Assembly: GCA_051744845.1 (NCBI GenBank)
Contig: JBNJDJ010000034.1
Coordinates: 1-20,290, forward strand
Length of the DNA stretch: 20,290 nucleotides
DNA from: JBNJDJ01 sp051744845
Lineage (GTDB): Bacteria; Bacillota; Clostridia; Peptostreptococcales; Acidaminobacteraceae
Direction: 5' to 3'
The notes beneath the pieces are model-generated. The model saw only the letters and a program-made list of their open reading frames with translations, searched no databases and was not told where the DNA came from. This document shows positions 7,273 to 14,643 of this stretch, in pieces (position 1 is the stretch's first letter; every line of letters starts with the position of its first letter). The translations under genes and the position numbers were made by a program.

Positions 7273-7863
7273 GTGAAAATTAATGCTAAAGGCTTAAGTT
7301 GTCCTAAACCAGTATTAAAAACTAAAGATGCTTTAAAAGATTTATCAGATGATATTTTAGAAACAGTTGTAGATAATAAAATAGCTTTGACTAATTTAGA
7401 GAAATTAGTTAAAAAATTAGGTTATAAATATGAAACTAAAAAATTAAAAGAAGATTATAAAATAATTATTTATAATGAAGAAGGAATTAAAACTGAAAAA
7501 AAAGAAGATAATAAAAATATATCACAAAAATCTATTTTGTTTACTAATAATAAAATGGGTAAAGGTAATGATCAATTAGGTGAAGTTTTAATAAATGGTT
7601 ATATTTATACTTTGACTCAAATGGATGAATATCCTAAAGTATTAATGTTTGTAAATAATGGTGTTAAATTGACTACTGGCGACTCTAAAGTAATTGAGGA
7701 TTTAAAAATACTAGAAAATAAAGGTGTTGAAATTTTAACTTGTGGTACTTGTTTAGATTTTTTAGATATAGATCCAGATAATTTAAAAGTAGGATCTGTT
7801 ACAAATATGTATTCTATAGTTGATAATACACTAGCTGTTGATAGTACAATACAAATTGGATAG
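7273..7863 (+). CDS. yedF: Selenium metabolism protein YedF (TusA-like plus DsrE-like)
   Basis: A two-domain protein of the YedF family, which tends to occur in genomes with selenophosphate synthetase; a role in selenium handling is inferred from that association. Residues 1-70 are a SirA/TusA-like domain with the CPxP motif (C10-P11-K12-P13), normally a sulfur-carrying cysteine. Residues 86-196 are a DsrE-like domain beginning ILFTNNKMGKGND, with the family's conserved TCGTC motif (C157, C160). The start is GTG at 7273. An ATG two bases earlier (7271) is read ATG-TGA, a start directly followed by a stop, so GTG is the only workable start for the TusA-like domain. AGGAGG at 7262-7267 serves it. 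The gene stop overlaps the next gene's ribosome site. Confidence 0.88.
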   Translation: MKINAKGLSCPKPVLKTKDALKDLSDDILETVVDNKIALTNLEKLVKKLGYKYETKKLKEDYKIIIYNEEGIKTEKKEDNKNISQKSILFTNNKMGKGNDQLGEVLINGYIYTLTQMDEYPKVLMFVNNGVKLTTGDSKVIEDLKILENKGVEILTCGTCLDFLDIDPDNLKVGSVTNMYSIVDNTLAVDSTIQIG

Positions 7864-7871
7864 GAGGTATT

Positions 7872-8090
7872 ATGCCATTAAAATTTAAAAAAGGAGATAA
7901 AATTGTTTTGAAAAAGCCTCATCCATGTGGATCTAAAGAATTTACTATTGTAAGAATGGGAGCAGATTTTAGAATAGAATGCGATGGATGCGGTAAACAA
8001 GTATGGCTTTCTAGAAGAAAATTAGAAAGAAGAACACGAAAAATATTTAGAGATGATGAAAGATTACGTAAATCTGATATTGAAATATAA
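7872..8090 (+). CDS. DUF951 domain-containing protein
   Basis: A 72-residue basic protein of the DUF951 family, conserved in Bacillota and of unknown function. Family features are the N-terminal LKFKKGDKIVLKKPHPCGS, the middle IVRMGADFRIECDGCG, and a Lys/Arg-rich VWLSRRKLERR segment. H17, C19, C37 and C40 could form a small metal site like a zinc ribbon. The fold and charge suggest nucleic-acid or ribosome contact, but this is inference. A strong ribosome site (AGGAGG, 7862-7867) overlaps the yedF stop. It is the last gene of the run starting at 2748. No strong terminator follows; a T-run and then a new promoter come directly after the stop. Confidence 0.9.
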   Translation: MPLKFKKGDKIVLKKPHPCGSKEFTIVRMGADFRIECDGCGKQVWLSRRKLERRTRKIFRDDERLRKSDIEI

Positions 8091-8098
8091 TTTTTTTC

Positions 8099-8127
8099 TT
8101 GACAAAAGCCTATTTAATTCATATAAT
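8099..8127 (+). promoter_or_regulatory. Consensus sigma-A promoter of the met operon
   Basis: A perfect TTGACA (8099-8104), a 17-base spacer and a perfect TATAAT (8122-8127) match the housekeeping promoter consensus exactly. Transcription would start near 8134, about a dozen bases before the SAM riboswitch. A fully consensus promoter fits a design where control lies in the leader RNA rather than at initiation. Confidence 0.93.
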
Positions 8128-8145
8128 TTTATAAAATTAAATATA

Positions 8146-8227
8146 TTCATCAAGAGTGATGGAGGGACTGGCCCTATGATATCCGGCAACCTACAGTAAT
8201 GTGTGGTGCTAAATCCAGATAGATGAA
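8146..8227 (+). promoter_or_regulatory. SAM-I (S-box) riboswitch aptamer
   Basis: The leader contains the S-box landmarks in order: P1 left strand TTCATC (8146-8151), AAGAG (8152-8156), GGAGGGACTGGCCC (8161-8174), CCGGCAACC (8183-8191), GGTGCTAAATCC (8205-8216) and the P1 right strand GATGAA (8222-8227), exactly complementary to the left strand. One core position differs from the commonest form (AAATCC instead of AATTCC), and the joining segment is GATATCC rather than GAAACCC. SAM binding stabilises P1. The next three genes are methionine and one-carbon genes, the classical S-box regulon. Confidence 0.96.
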
Positions 8228-8235
8228 ATTTGTTC

Positions 8236-8268
8236 AAAACCTTTTTCATCGTAGAAAGAGGTTTTTTT
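8236..8268 (+). terminator. Riboswitch-controlled terminator with antiterminator
   Basis: The expression platform has a 12-bp stem (8236-8247 with 8254-8265, one G-U pair, loop ATCGTA) and a T-run to 8268. The P1 right strand plus one base (8222-8228, GATGAAA) is perfectly complementary to 8244-8250 (TTTCATC), which covers the left arm of the terminator and its loop. With SAM bound, P1 forms and the terminator folds (off). Without SAM, the antiterminator forms and metF is transcribed (on). Confidence 0.93.
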
Positions 8269-8288
8269 ATTTGTTTAAAGGAGGCTAT

Positions 8289-9158
8289 ATGAAAATTAAA
8301 GATATTTTAGAGAAAAATGAAACTGCAATTTCATTTGAGGTGTTTCCCCCAAAGAAAGAATATAATTTAGAAAACATTTATAAAAATATTAAATCCCTAG
8401 AAAATCTAGATCCAGATTTTTTTTCTGTTACATATGGGGCAGGAGGTACTACAAAGAAAACAACTATTGATGTTGCTGAGTTTATATCTAATAGAGGTTT
8501 TAATGGTTTGGCACATTTAACTTGCATTGACTCTAACAAAGAAGAAATAGATAATATTTTAGAAAAATTTAAAAACAGAAACATTCAGAATATTTTGGCA
8601 TTAAGAGGAGATATACCCCAAGATGGAAAAATAAAGAATGATTTTAAATATGCTTCAGATCTAGTTAAATATATAAAAAATAAAGGAGATTTTTCAATAG
8701 GTGGAGCTTGTTATCCTGAAAAACATTTGGAATCAAAATCTTTTGAAAAAGATTTAAAAAATTTAAAATATAAAGTAGATAATGGCCTAGATTTTTTAAT
8801 AACACAACTGTTTTTTGATAATAATGTTTTTTATAAATATTTAGCAAATTTTAATAAATATAATATTGACATACCTGTGATAGCAGGTATTTTCCCGGTA
8901 ACTAATTTTAGACAAGTTGAAAGAGTTTTAGAATTAACTGAATGTAGTTTACCTGAAAAATTTAAGCGGATATTATATAAATTTAAAGATGATGATAAAG
9001 CTTTAAAAGAAGCAGGTATAGCTTATGCTATTGAACAGATTATTGATTTAATAGCTTGGGGTGTAGATGGTATTCATATTTATACTATGAATAGACCTGA
9101 TGTTGCTAAAAGAATTATAAATAGTATTGGAGATATTAGAGGTTATATTAATGATTAA
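8289..9158 (+). CDS. metF: Methylenetetrahydrofolate reductase
   Basis: A flavin-dependent TIM-barrel enzyme reducing 5,10-methylene-THF to 5-methyl-THF, the methyl donor for MetH. The 289-residue protein has ISFEVFPPK with the catalytic Glu (E17), VTYGAGGTT (47-54), the FAD-site ALRGDIP (104-110, D108), IGGACYPEKH (137-146) and QLFFD (173-177, Q173 for folate binding). The reading frame extends upstream to an ATG at 8223, but that region is the riboswitch and terminator. The real start is ATG 8289, 4 nt after a perfect AAAGGAGG. In acetogen-like clostridia some MetF proteins pair with an MetV partner; none is here. The gene overlaps the next by 8 nt, indicating coupling to the methionine synthase genes. 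Confidence 0.96.
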   Translation: MKIKDILEKNETAISFEVFPPKKEYNLENIYKNIKSLENLDPDFFSVTYGAGGTTKKTTIDVAEFISNRGFNGLAHLTCIDSNKEEIDNILEKFKNRNIQNILALRGDIPQDGKIKNDFKYASDLVKYIKNKGDFSIGGACYPEKHLESKSFEKDLKNLKYKVDNGLDFLITQLFFDNNVFYKYLANFNKYNIDIPVIAGIFPVTNFRQVERVLELTECSLPEKFKRILYKFKDDDKALKEAGIAYAIEQIIDLIAWGVDGIHIYTMNRPDVAKRIINSIGDIRGYIND

Positions 9159-9831
9159 GGTTGATAAAAATATTAATTTAAATAAAAAAGAAATTTTAAA
9201 ATATTTACATTATCACTCTAATGATATCGATGAATTTGTAAAAAAACAAATTAATATATCGATAGATAAAATTATCAAAATTAGTAATATTAAATTCAAC
9301 TATAAAATATATAATCAAAATATTAAAGAGAATAAATTAGAGCTAAATAATACAGAAATTAAATTTAGCTCTAAAAAGTTAATTAAACATTTAAAAGAAA
9401 GTAAAAGAGTAGTAATTTTTTGTATGACTCTAGGTAAAAGTGTTGATAGAGAAATTAAAAAGTTAACAATAAGTGATATGTCTAAAGCATTAATTTTAGA
9501 TGCTGTAGCTACAGAATATATTGAAAAAATTGCTGATCAGTTAACTAAAAAGATTGCTTATAAAAATAATTTATTTGAAAGTAACAGATTTTCTCCAGGG
9601 TATGGTGATTTAAAATTAAATGTACAAAATAAAATTTTGAATATTTTAGAAGCAAATAAAAAAGTAGGGATTTATCTAAATGATGAAAATTTAATGATTC
9701 CACAAAAATCAATAACAGCTTTTTTTGGATTATATAAAAATAAATTAAATAATAAAAAAACATGCGATTATTGTATTAAAAAAGGAGATTGTCAATTTAG
9801 AAAAGAAGGGGAATTTTGTTATGAATTTTAA
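9151..9831 (+). CDS. Stand-alone methionine synthase activation-domain protein
   Basis: A 226-residue homologue of the C-terminal AdoMet-binding reactivation domain of MetH (Met_synt_B12), which reductively remethylates oxidised cob(II)alamin. The key RFSPGYGD (146-153) corresponds to the AdoMet-binding RxxPGY motif, and VVIFCMTLGKSVDREI (87-102) and ALILDAVATEYIE are family signatures. The C-terminus carries a cysteine cluster, C205-x2-C208-x5-C214-x8-C223, absent from E. coli MetH and likely a metal or Fe-S site (inference). ATG 9151 is chosen over ATG 9127 because AGAGG at 9138-9142 gives 8-nt spacing. It overlaps metF by 8 nt and metH by 11 nt. Together with the downstream gene it makes up a split methionine synthase. 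Confidence 0.9.
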   Translation: MIKVDKNINLNKKEILKYLHYHSNDIDEFVKKQINISIDKIIKISNIKFNYKIYNQNIKENKLELNNTEIKFSSKKLIKHLKESKRVVIFCMTLGKSVDREIKKLTISDMSKALILDAVATEYIEKIADQLTKKIAYKNNLFESNRFSPGYGDLKLNVQNKILNILEANKKVGIYLNDENLMIPQKSITAFFGLYKNKLNNKKTCDYCIKKGDCQFRKEGEFCYEF

Positions 9832-12163
9832 TAAAGTTAAATTATTTGATGGAGCAATGGGTACAATGTTACAAAAAGAAGGATTAAAATTAGGCCAATG
9901 TCCTGAAGATATGAATTTTACTCATGAAAAAACAATTCAAAAAATTCATAAAGGTTATTTTGAATCAGGTGCTGATTATATTACTACAAATACATTTGGA
10001 GCTAATAGTTATAAATTAAAAAAAAGTAAGTATAATGTAGAAGATATTGTTACAAAAGCTATAAATAATGCTAAAAGAGCTTGTCCTGATGCAGAGGTTG
10101 TTTTAGATATAGGCCCTATAGGTAAAGCATTAAAGCCTATTGGAGATTTAAGTTTTGATAAAGCCTATGAAATGTTTAAACAACAAATTTTAGCAGCTAA
10201 GAATGAAGTTAATATTGTTTTAATTGAAACAATGTCATCATTACTTGAGGCTAAAGCTGCTATACTAGCTGCAAAAGAAAATTCTAATTTAAAAGTATTT
10301 GTAACAATGACTATAGATGAACAATTAAGAACACTTGATGGATCAGATGTTAAGTGTATTGCAATAACATTAAGTAATTTAAATGTAGATTGTATTGGAC
10401 TGAATTGCTCTTTAGGACCAAAGCAATTAAAAAAACCAATTAAAGAATTAGTTAAATATTCTAAAGTTGATGTTATGATACAACCTAATGCCGGTTTGCC
10501 TATTATAAAAGATTCAAAAACAATTTATGATTATCCTGTTGATAAATTTAAAAATGATCTAAAAGAGATTTTAGATTATGGAGTATCAATAATTGGTGGA
10601 TGTTGTGGAACAACTTATAAATATATTGAAGCTTTAAATGATTTAAAAGGAAAAAATATCATAAAAGTAAATAAAATAGAATCTAGTTTTGTAACTAGTG
10701 GTTCGAAAGTTGTAGAAATCGGTGATAAAAAAGTAATAATAGGTGAAAGAATAAATCCAACAGGAAAAGAAAGATTGAAAGATGCAATTATAAAAAAAGA
10801 TTATGATTATATTTTAAAAGAAGTAATTAAACAGGTAGACGCTGGAGCAGATATTTTAGATATTAATATTGGTTTACCTAAAATAAATGAAAAGGAAGTA
10901 TATAAAGAAATAATACCTGAAATTCAGTCAATTACTAATTGTCCTTTACAAATTGACACGGTAGATATTAAAGCTTTAGATCAAGCTTGTAGGGTATATA
11001 ATGGTAGACCTATTATAAATTCTGTTAATGCTAAAAAAGAGTCTCTTAAAAAGATTTTACCTATTGCTAAAAAGTACGGTGCTTTGATTATTGGGTTAAC
11101 TTTAGATGAAAATGGTTTACCTAATGGAAGAAATGAAAGAATTAATTTAGCAAAAAAAATTATAAAAAATGCAAAAAAACATCAGATTAATGAAAGAGAT
11201 ATATTAATAGATTGTGTAACTTTAAGTGTATCCACTCATCAAGACCAAGTTTATGATATATTAGATGCAATAAAATATTTAAAAGAGAATTTTAATGTTA
11301 AAACAACTTTAGGTGCTTCAAATATATCATTTGGACTTCCGTTTAGAGATTTAATTAATCAAACGTTTTTAATTATGGCTTTCACAAAAGGATTAGATAC
11401 TGCTATTACAGATCCAACAAATGAGATGATAAGAAAAGCTATAATGAGTTTTAAATTATTAAATGGCTCTCAAAATGATTTAGAAAATTATGTAGAAAAT
11501 TATTCTGAAAATAAGAAAAAAAATAAAACTATAGATAAAGAAATAAAAGATTTAAAAGAAATAGTTATTAAAGGATTTAAAGGTGATGCTAAAAAGGCTA
11601 CTAAAGTTTTATTAGAAAAAAATAAACCTTTGGATATTGTTAATAAATATTTAATTACTGCTTTAGATATAGTCGGTAAAGATTATGAAGATCAAAAGAT
11701 TTTTTTACCACAATTAATTAGATCTGCTGAAACAGTTAAAGCATCTTTTGAAGTATTAAAATCATCAATGGATATGAAAACACAATATACGAAAGGTAAA
11801 GTTATATTGGCTACTGTAAAAGGGGACATTCACGATATTGGAAAAAATATTGTAAAAATACTTTTAGAAAATTATGGATTTGATGTTATAGATTTAGGTA
11901 AAGATGTTAGTAAAGAAAAAATTGTACAAAAAATAAAAAAACAAAATATTAAAGTGGTTGGATTAAGTGCTTTGATGACAACTACTGTCGAAAGTATGAA
12001 AGAAACAATCAAATTTATTCATAAAAATAATTTAGATTGTAAAATAGTTGTAGGAGGAGCAATATTAAATGAAGAATATGCTGAATATGTAAATGCAGAT
12101 TATTATGCTAAAGATGCTAAAGCAACGGTTGAATTTTGTAACGAGATTTTAAATAAAAACTAA
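9821..12163 (+). CDS. metH: Cobalamin-dependent methionine synthase, without reactivation domain
   Basis: It transfers methyl from 5-methyl-THF via cobalamin to homocysteine. The 780 residues hold three of the four MetH modules. The homocysteine-binding barrel (1-285) has LFDGAMGTMLQ and zinc ligands C196, C261 and C262 (GGCCGTT). The pterin-binding domain (about 298-555) has GERINPTGK, DAGADILDINIG and TTLGASNISFGLP. The B12 cap and cobalamin domain (570-780) has GDIHDIGKNIV with the cobalt ligand H671, then VGLSALMTTT and VVGGAILN. The fourth, AdoMet-binding module is missing (E. coli MetH has about 1,230 residues) but is encoded by the gene just upstream. It starts inside that gene's last codons, with AAGGGG as ribosome site, and is the last gene of the SAM-riboswitch operon. 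Confidence 0.96.
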   Translation: MNFNKVKLFDGAMGTMLQKEGLKLGQCPEDMNFTHEKTIQKIHKGYFESGADYITTNTFGANSYKLKKSKYNVEDIVTKAINNAKRACPDAEVVLDIGPIGKALKPIGDLSFDKAYEMFKQQILAAKNEVNIVLIETMSSLLEAKAAILAAKENSNLKVFVTMTIDEQLRTLDGSDVKCIAITLSNLNVDCIGLNCSLGPKQLKKPIKELVKYSKVDVMIQPNAGLPIIKDSKTIYDYPVDKFKNDLKEILDYGVSIIGGCCGTTYKYIEALNDLKGKNIIKVNKIESSFVTSGSKVVEIGDKKVIIGERINPTGKERLKDAIIKKDYDYILKEVIKQVDAGADILDINIGLPKINEKEVYKEIIPEIQSITNCPLQIDTVDIKALDQACRVYNGRPIINSVNAKKESLKKILPIAKKYGALIIGLTLDENGLPNGRNERINLAKKIIKNAKKHQINERDILIDCVTLSVSTHQDQVYDILDAIKYLKENFNVKTTLGASNISFGLPFRDLINQTFLIMAFTKGLDTAITDPTNEMIRKAIMSFKLLNGSQNDLENYVENYSENKKKNKTIDKEIKDLKEIVIKGFKGDAKKATKVLLEKNKPLDIVNKYLITALDIVGKDYEDQKIFLPQLIRSAETVKASFEVLKSSMDMKTQYTKGKVILATVKGDIHDIGKNIVKILLENYGFDVIDLGKDVSKEKIVQKIKKQNIKVVGLSALMTTTVESMKETIKFIHKNNLDCKIVVGGAILNEEYAEYVNADYYAKDAKATVEFCNEILNKN

Positions 12164-12169
12164 CTATTG

Positions 12170-12201
12170 TAACTTGGTTTTAACTGCCAAGTTATTTTTT
12201 T
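12170..12201 (+). terminator. Intrinsic terminator after metH
   Basis: An 8-bp stem TAACTTGG (12170-12177) with CCAAGTTA (12187-12194), a 9-base loop and seven T residues to 12201. It lies 6 nt after the metH stop and closes the methionine operon. Confidence 0.9.
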
Positions 12202-12232
12202 ATAAAAAAATTTATTTGTAACCAAATTGTAA

Positions 12233-12260
12233 TTTTTACTAAATGAATTTTTAGTATAAT
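12233..12260 (+). promoter_or_regulatory. Probable promoter of the first ABC export operon
   Basis: A perfect TATAAT (12255-12260) lies 29 bases upstream of the ABC ATPase gene, between the metH terminator and the AGGAGG site at 12280-12285. The -35 region is poor: TTTTTA (12233-12238) at 16-base spacing is the best match. A TTGTAA further up (12227-12232) is too far (22 bases). A weak -35 with an overlapping inverted repeat suggests activation or repression by a regulator not encoded here. Confidence 0.55.
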
Positions 12261-12269
12261 ATATTTAGT
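12237..12269 (+). promoter_or_regulatory. Possible operator overlapping the ABC promoter
   Basis: An inverted repeat TACTAAA (12237-12243) and TTTAGTA (12250-12256), spaced 6 nt, covers the -35/-10 interval and enters the -10 box. A third half-site TTTAGT (12264-12269) lies 14 bases after the second. Such an arrangement fits a dimeric repressor. High AT content makes chance repeats common, so this is a candidate only. Confidence 0.35.
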
Positions 12270-12289
12270 GGAGAATTGTAGGAGGGGTT

Positions 12290-12985
12290 ATGTCGTTTTT
12301 AAGGTTAGAAAATATTACAAAAAATTACAAAAATGGATCTGTTGATATAGAAGTTTTAAAAGGGATTTCATTAGAAATTGAAAATGGAGAATATGTATCT
12401 ATCATGGGACCTTCAGGTTCTGGGAAATCAACATTATTAAATATGATAGGATGTTTGGATAAACCGACTTCAGGAGAATATTACTTAAAAGATATGTTTA
12501 TAAGTGATTTAAAAGATAAAGATCTTTCAAGTATTAGAAATAATTATATAGGATTTGTATTTCAACATTTTCATTTATTAAATCATTTAAAAGCTTATGA
12601 GAATGTAGAACTTCCAATGATTTATAATGGAATGTTTGAAAAAAAACGTAATAAAAAATCTAAAGATGCTTTAAAAAAAGTTGGACTTGGAGATAGATTA
12701 GATCATAAACCAACACAACTATCTGGTGGTGAAAAACAAAGAGTTGCTTTAGCTAGAGCTATAGCTATGGAGCCTGCTATTATATTGGCTGATGAACCAA
12801 CTGGTTCTTTGGATTCAAAAACTAGTCAAAATATACTTGACATTTTTAAATTTTTGAACAAAGAGTATAATATGACAATTATTCAAGTAACTCATAATAG
12901 AGATGTTGCATTAAAAAGTGATAAAATATTTCATATTTTAGATGGAAAAATTTATAAAGTAGAAGATACAACAGGAGGAAATTAA
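12290..12985 (+). CDS. ABC transporter ATPase (MacB/LolD/YknY-like), system 1
   Basis: The 231-residue cytoplasmic ATPase of a MacAB/YknXYZ-type export complex; it powers an FtsX-type permease by mechanotransmission. All ABC motifs are intact: Walker A GPSGSGKST (40-48), Q-loop (Q92), signature LSGGE (144-148), Walker B IILADEP (164-170) with catalytic E169, and H-loop H202. The LolD/MacB subfamily is indicated by the N-terminal LENITKNY and the GFVFQ Q-loop. AGGAGGGG at 12280-12287 sets the start. The stop overlaps the adaptor gene ATG by one base. Substrates of such systems include peptides, lipids and antibiotics; nothing here identifies this one. Confidence 0.93.
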   Translation: MSFLRLENITKNYKNGSVDIEVLKGISLEIENGEYVSIMGPSGSGKSTLLNMIGCLDKPTSGEYYLKDMFISDLKDKDLSSIRNNYIGFVFQHFHLLNHLKAYENVELPMIYNGMFEKKRNKKSKDALKKVGLGDRLDHKPTQLSGGEKQRVALARAIAMEPAIILADEPTGSLDSKTSQNILDIFKFLNKEYNMTIIQVTHNRDVALKSDKIFHILDGKIYKVEDTTGGN

Positions 12986-14643
12986 TGTTAAAAAAAATTA
13001 GCAGTATATTAATTGTAGTTATATTAATTAGTTTAGGTGGATTTTATGCATATAATGAGTTAGTTCCTAAAAACACTGATGAAAATGAAAATAAAATAAT
13101 TTATAGTACTGAAAATGTAAAAAAAGGAGATATAAAAGTTGGTGTAGAATCTACAGGAAGTTTGAATCCTTCGAATAATGGAAGTTTAAAAGTTCCTGGT
13201 AATAGATATAATGGTGAAAGTTTTACTTATGTTATTAAAGAACTTTTAAAAAAAGAAGGACAAGAGGTTAAAAAAGGTGAGCCTGTAATTAGATTAGAAT
13301 CTTCAGATATTAGTAAAAATATAGAAAATAAATCTGATGAGATAAAAAGTGAAAAAGAAAGCTTGTCTGATTTAACAGGTCTTTCAGTTTCGAAAGTAAC
13401 ATCTATCAATCCAAGAAATGGTATTTCTATAAAGGCACCAATAGATGGAAGAATTATAGATCTAGATTTAGAAACTAGTGATGAAATAAAGGAATCAGAG
13501 GTTATTGCTCAAATGGTTGATGATTCTAAATATATCGTTGAAGCCAAATTAACTACTGCTGAAGTTCCTAATTTTAAAGTAGGGGATACAGTAAAATTAT
13601 CTTATCCTTATTTTAGTGGAATTTTAGAAGGTAAAGTAAAAAAGATTAACTCTAATTCTACTCCTGAACAAACTGAAGATGGAGAATTTTCCAAAGGTTT
13701 TGTATATAAATGTATAATAGAAGGAAAAAACCCTGGATTAGTTCAAAAAGATATGAATATGAGCGTAGGATATAGCTCAAAAGATGATGATAAAATACAT
13801 TATATTAAAAATCAAGGTGTAGTTAAATCTTTTGTAAATCAAGAAAATGTATTAGGTACTACAGATGCTATTGTAACTAAGGTTCATGTAAATAATATGG
13901 AATATATTGAAAAAGGAACACCTATTATTACAATGTCTGGTGAGGATACTCGTGAATTAATTGAAGAAAAATTAGAAAATATTAAAGAATTGTCTAAAGA
14001 ATTAGATGATTTAAAAGGCAAATCTAAAGCTATGACTATAAAATCTCCTTTAGATGGTGTTGTATCTAAATATTATAGAAAAGTAGGAGAAGATATAAAT
14101 ACTGGTGATTTGATAGGTAGTGTCTATAATACTAATGATATGCAAATGACTTGTCAAATTGATGATATTGATATTTTAAATGTTAATAAAGGCGCAGATG
14201 TAAAAGTATCAGTTGATGCTATTCCTGGAAAAACATATGAAGGTAAAGTTGAATATGTTTCTACTTCAGGAGAAAAAGAAAATGGCATTATAAAGTTTAG
14301 AGTAAATATTGCTGTCAAAGGAGGTCCTAAGCTTAGACCAGGGATGCAAGCAAATGCTTATATAAAAGGTGGACAAGCTAAAGATGTACTTTTAGTGCCA
14401 ATTGAAGCAGTTTTTGAACAAGATGGTAAAAATCAAGTTGAAATATTAAAAAATGGTAGACCAAAAGCTGTAAATATAAAAATAGGTTTAATGAATAATA
14501 AATATGCAGAAATAAAAGAAGGATTGAAAGAAGGACAAGAAGTAATTACTGGTAGTAGTAATGATATGCTTCCAAGTGAACATATAAAATCAGATGACAC
14601 TATTTTACCTAGCGACTCTGGAGGTAAAGATGAAGAAAATTAA
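12985..14643 (+). CDS. HlyD/MacA-family adaptor with duplicated lipoyl-barrel module
   Basis: A 552-residue membrane-fusion (adaptor) subunit for the flanking ATPase and permease. One N-terminal membrane anchor (residues 5-23) leads to an extracytoplasmic part. Module 1 (about 47-263) has a lipoyl half ending at 110, a short helical segment (108-130), the second lipoyl half starting ISIKAPIDGRI (147-157) and a barrel. Module 2 (about 276-460) repeats this: a lipoyl half (to 318), a short helix (321-348), MTIKSPLDGVV (350-360) and a barrel ending RPGMQANAYI. A membrane-proximal domain (461-525) with VLLVPIEAVF and an acidic tail follow. Typical MacA/YknX proteins have one such module and about 350-400 residues. 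The helical hairpins are very short, unlike TolC-docking adaptors. It overlaps the permease gene by 14 nt. Confidence 0.88.
   Translation: MLKKISSILIVVILISLGGFYAYNELVPKNTDENENKIIYSTENVKKGDIKVGVESTGSLNPSNNGSLKVPGNRYNGESFTYVIKELLKKEGQEVKKGEPVIRLESSDISKNIENKSDEIKSEKESLSDLTGLSVSKVTSINPRNGISIKAPIDGRIIDLDLETSDEIKESEVIAQMVDDSKYIVEAKLTTAEVPNFKVGDTVKLSYPYFSGILEGKVKKINSNSTPEQTEDGEFSKGFVYKCIIEGKNPGLVQKDMNMSVGYSSKDDDKIHYIKNQGVVKSFVNQENVLGTTDAIVTKVHVNNMEYIEKGTPIITMSGEDTRELIEEKLENIKELSKELDDLKGKSKAMTIKSPLDGVVSKYYRKVGEDINTGDLIGSVYNTNDMQMTCQIDDIDILNVNKGADVKVSVDAIPGKTYEGKVEYVSTSGEKENGIIKFRVNIAVKGGPKLRPGMQANAYIKGGQAKDVLLVPIEAVFEQDGKNQVEILKNGRPKAVNIKIGLMNNKYAEIKEGLKEGQEVITGSSNDMLPSEHIKSDDTILPSDSGGKDEEN

Noticed and set aside
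8077..8097. Possible terminator after the DUF951 gene
   Set aside because: The stem would be five A-U pairs at most, with a 2-base centre. The T-run is real, but the hairpin is too weak to claim.
8064..8249. 61-codon minus-strand frame across the met leader
   Set aside because: It runs antisense through promoter and riboswitch, has no ribosome site and no recognisable protein features.
8223..8288. Longer metF reading frame starting at 8223
   Set aside because: This stretch is the riboswitch P1 strand and terminator, and a perfect ribosome site precedes the ATG at 8289.
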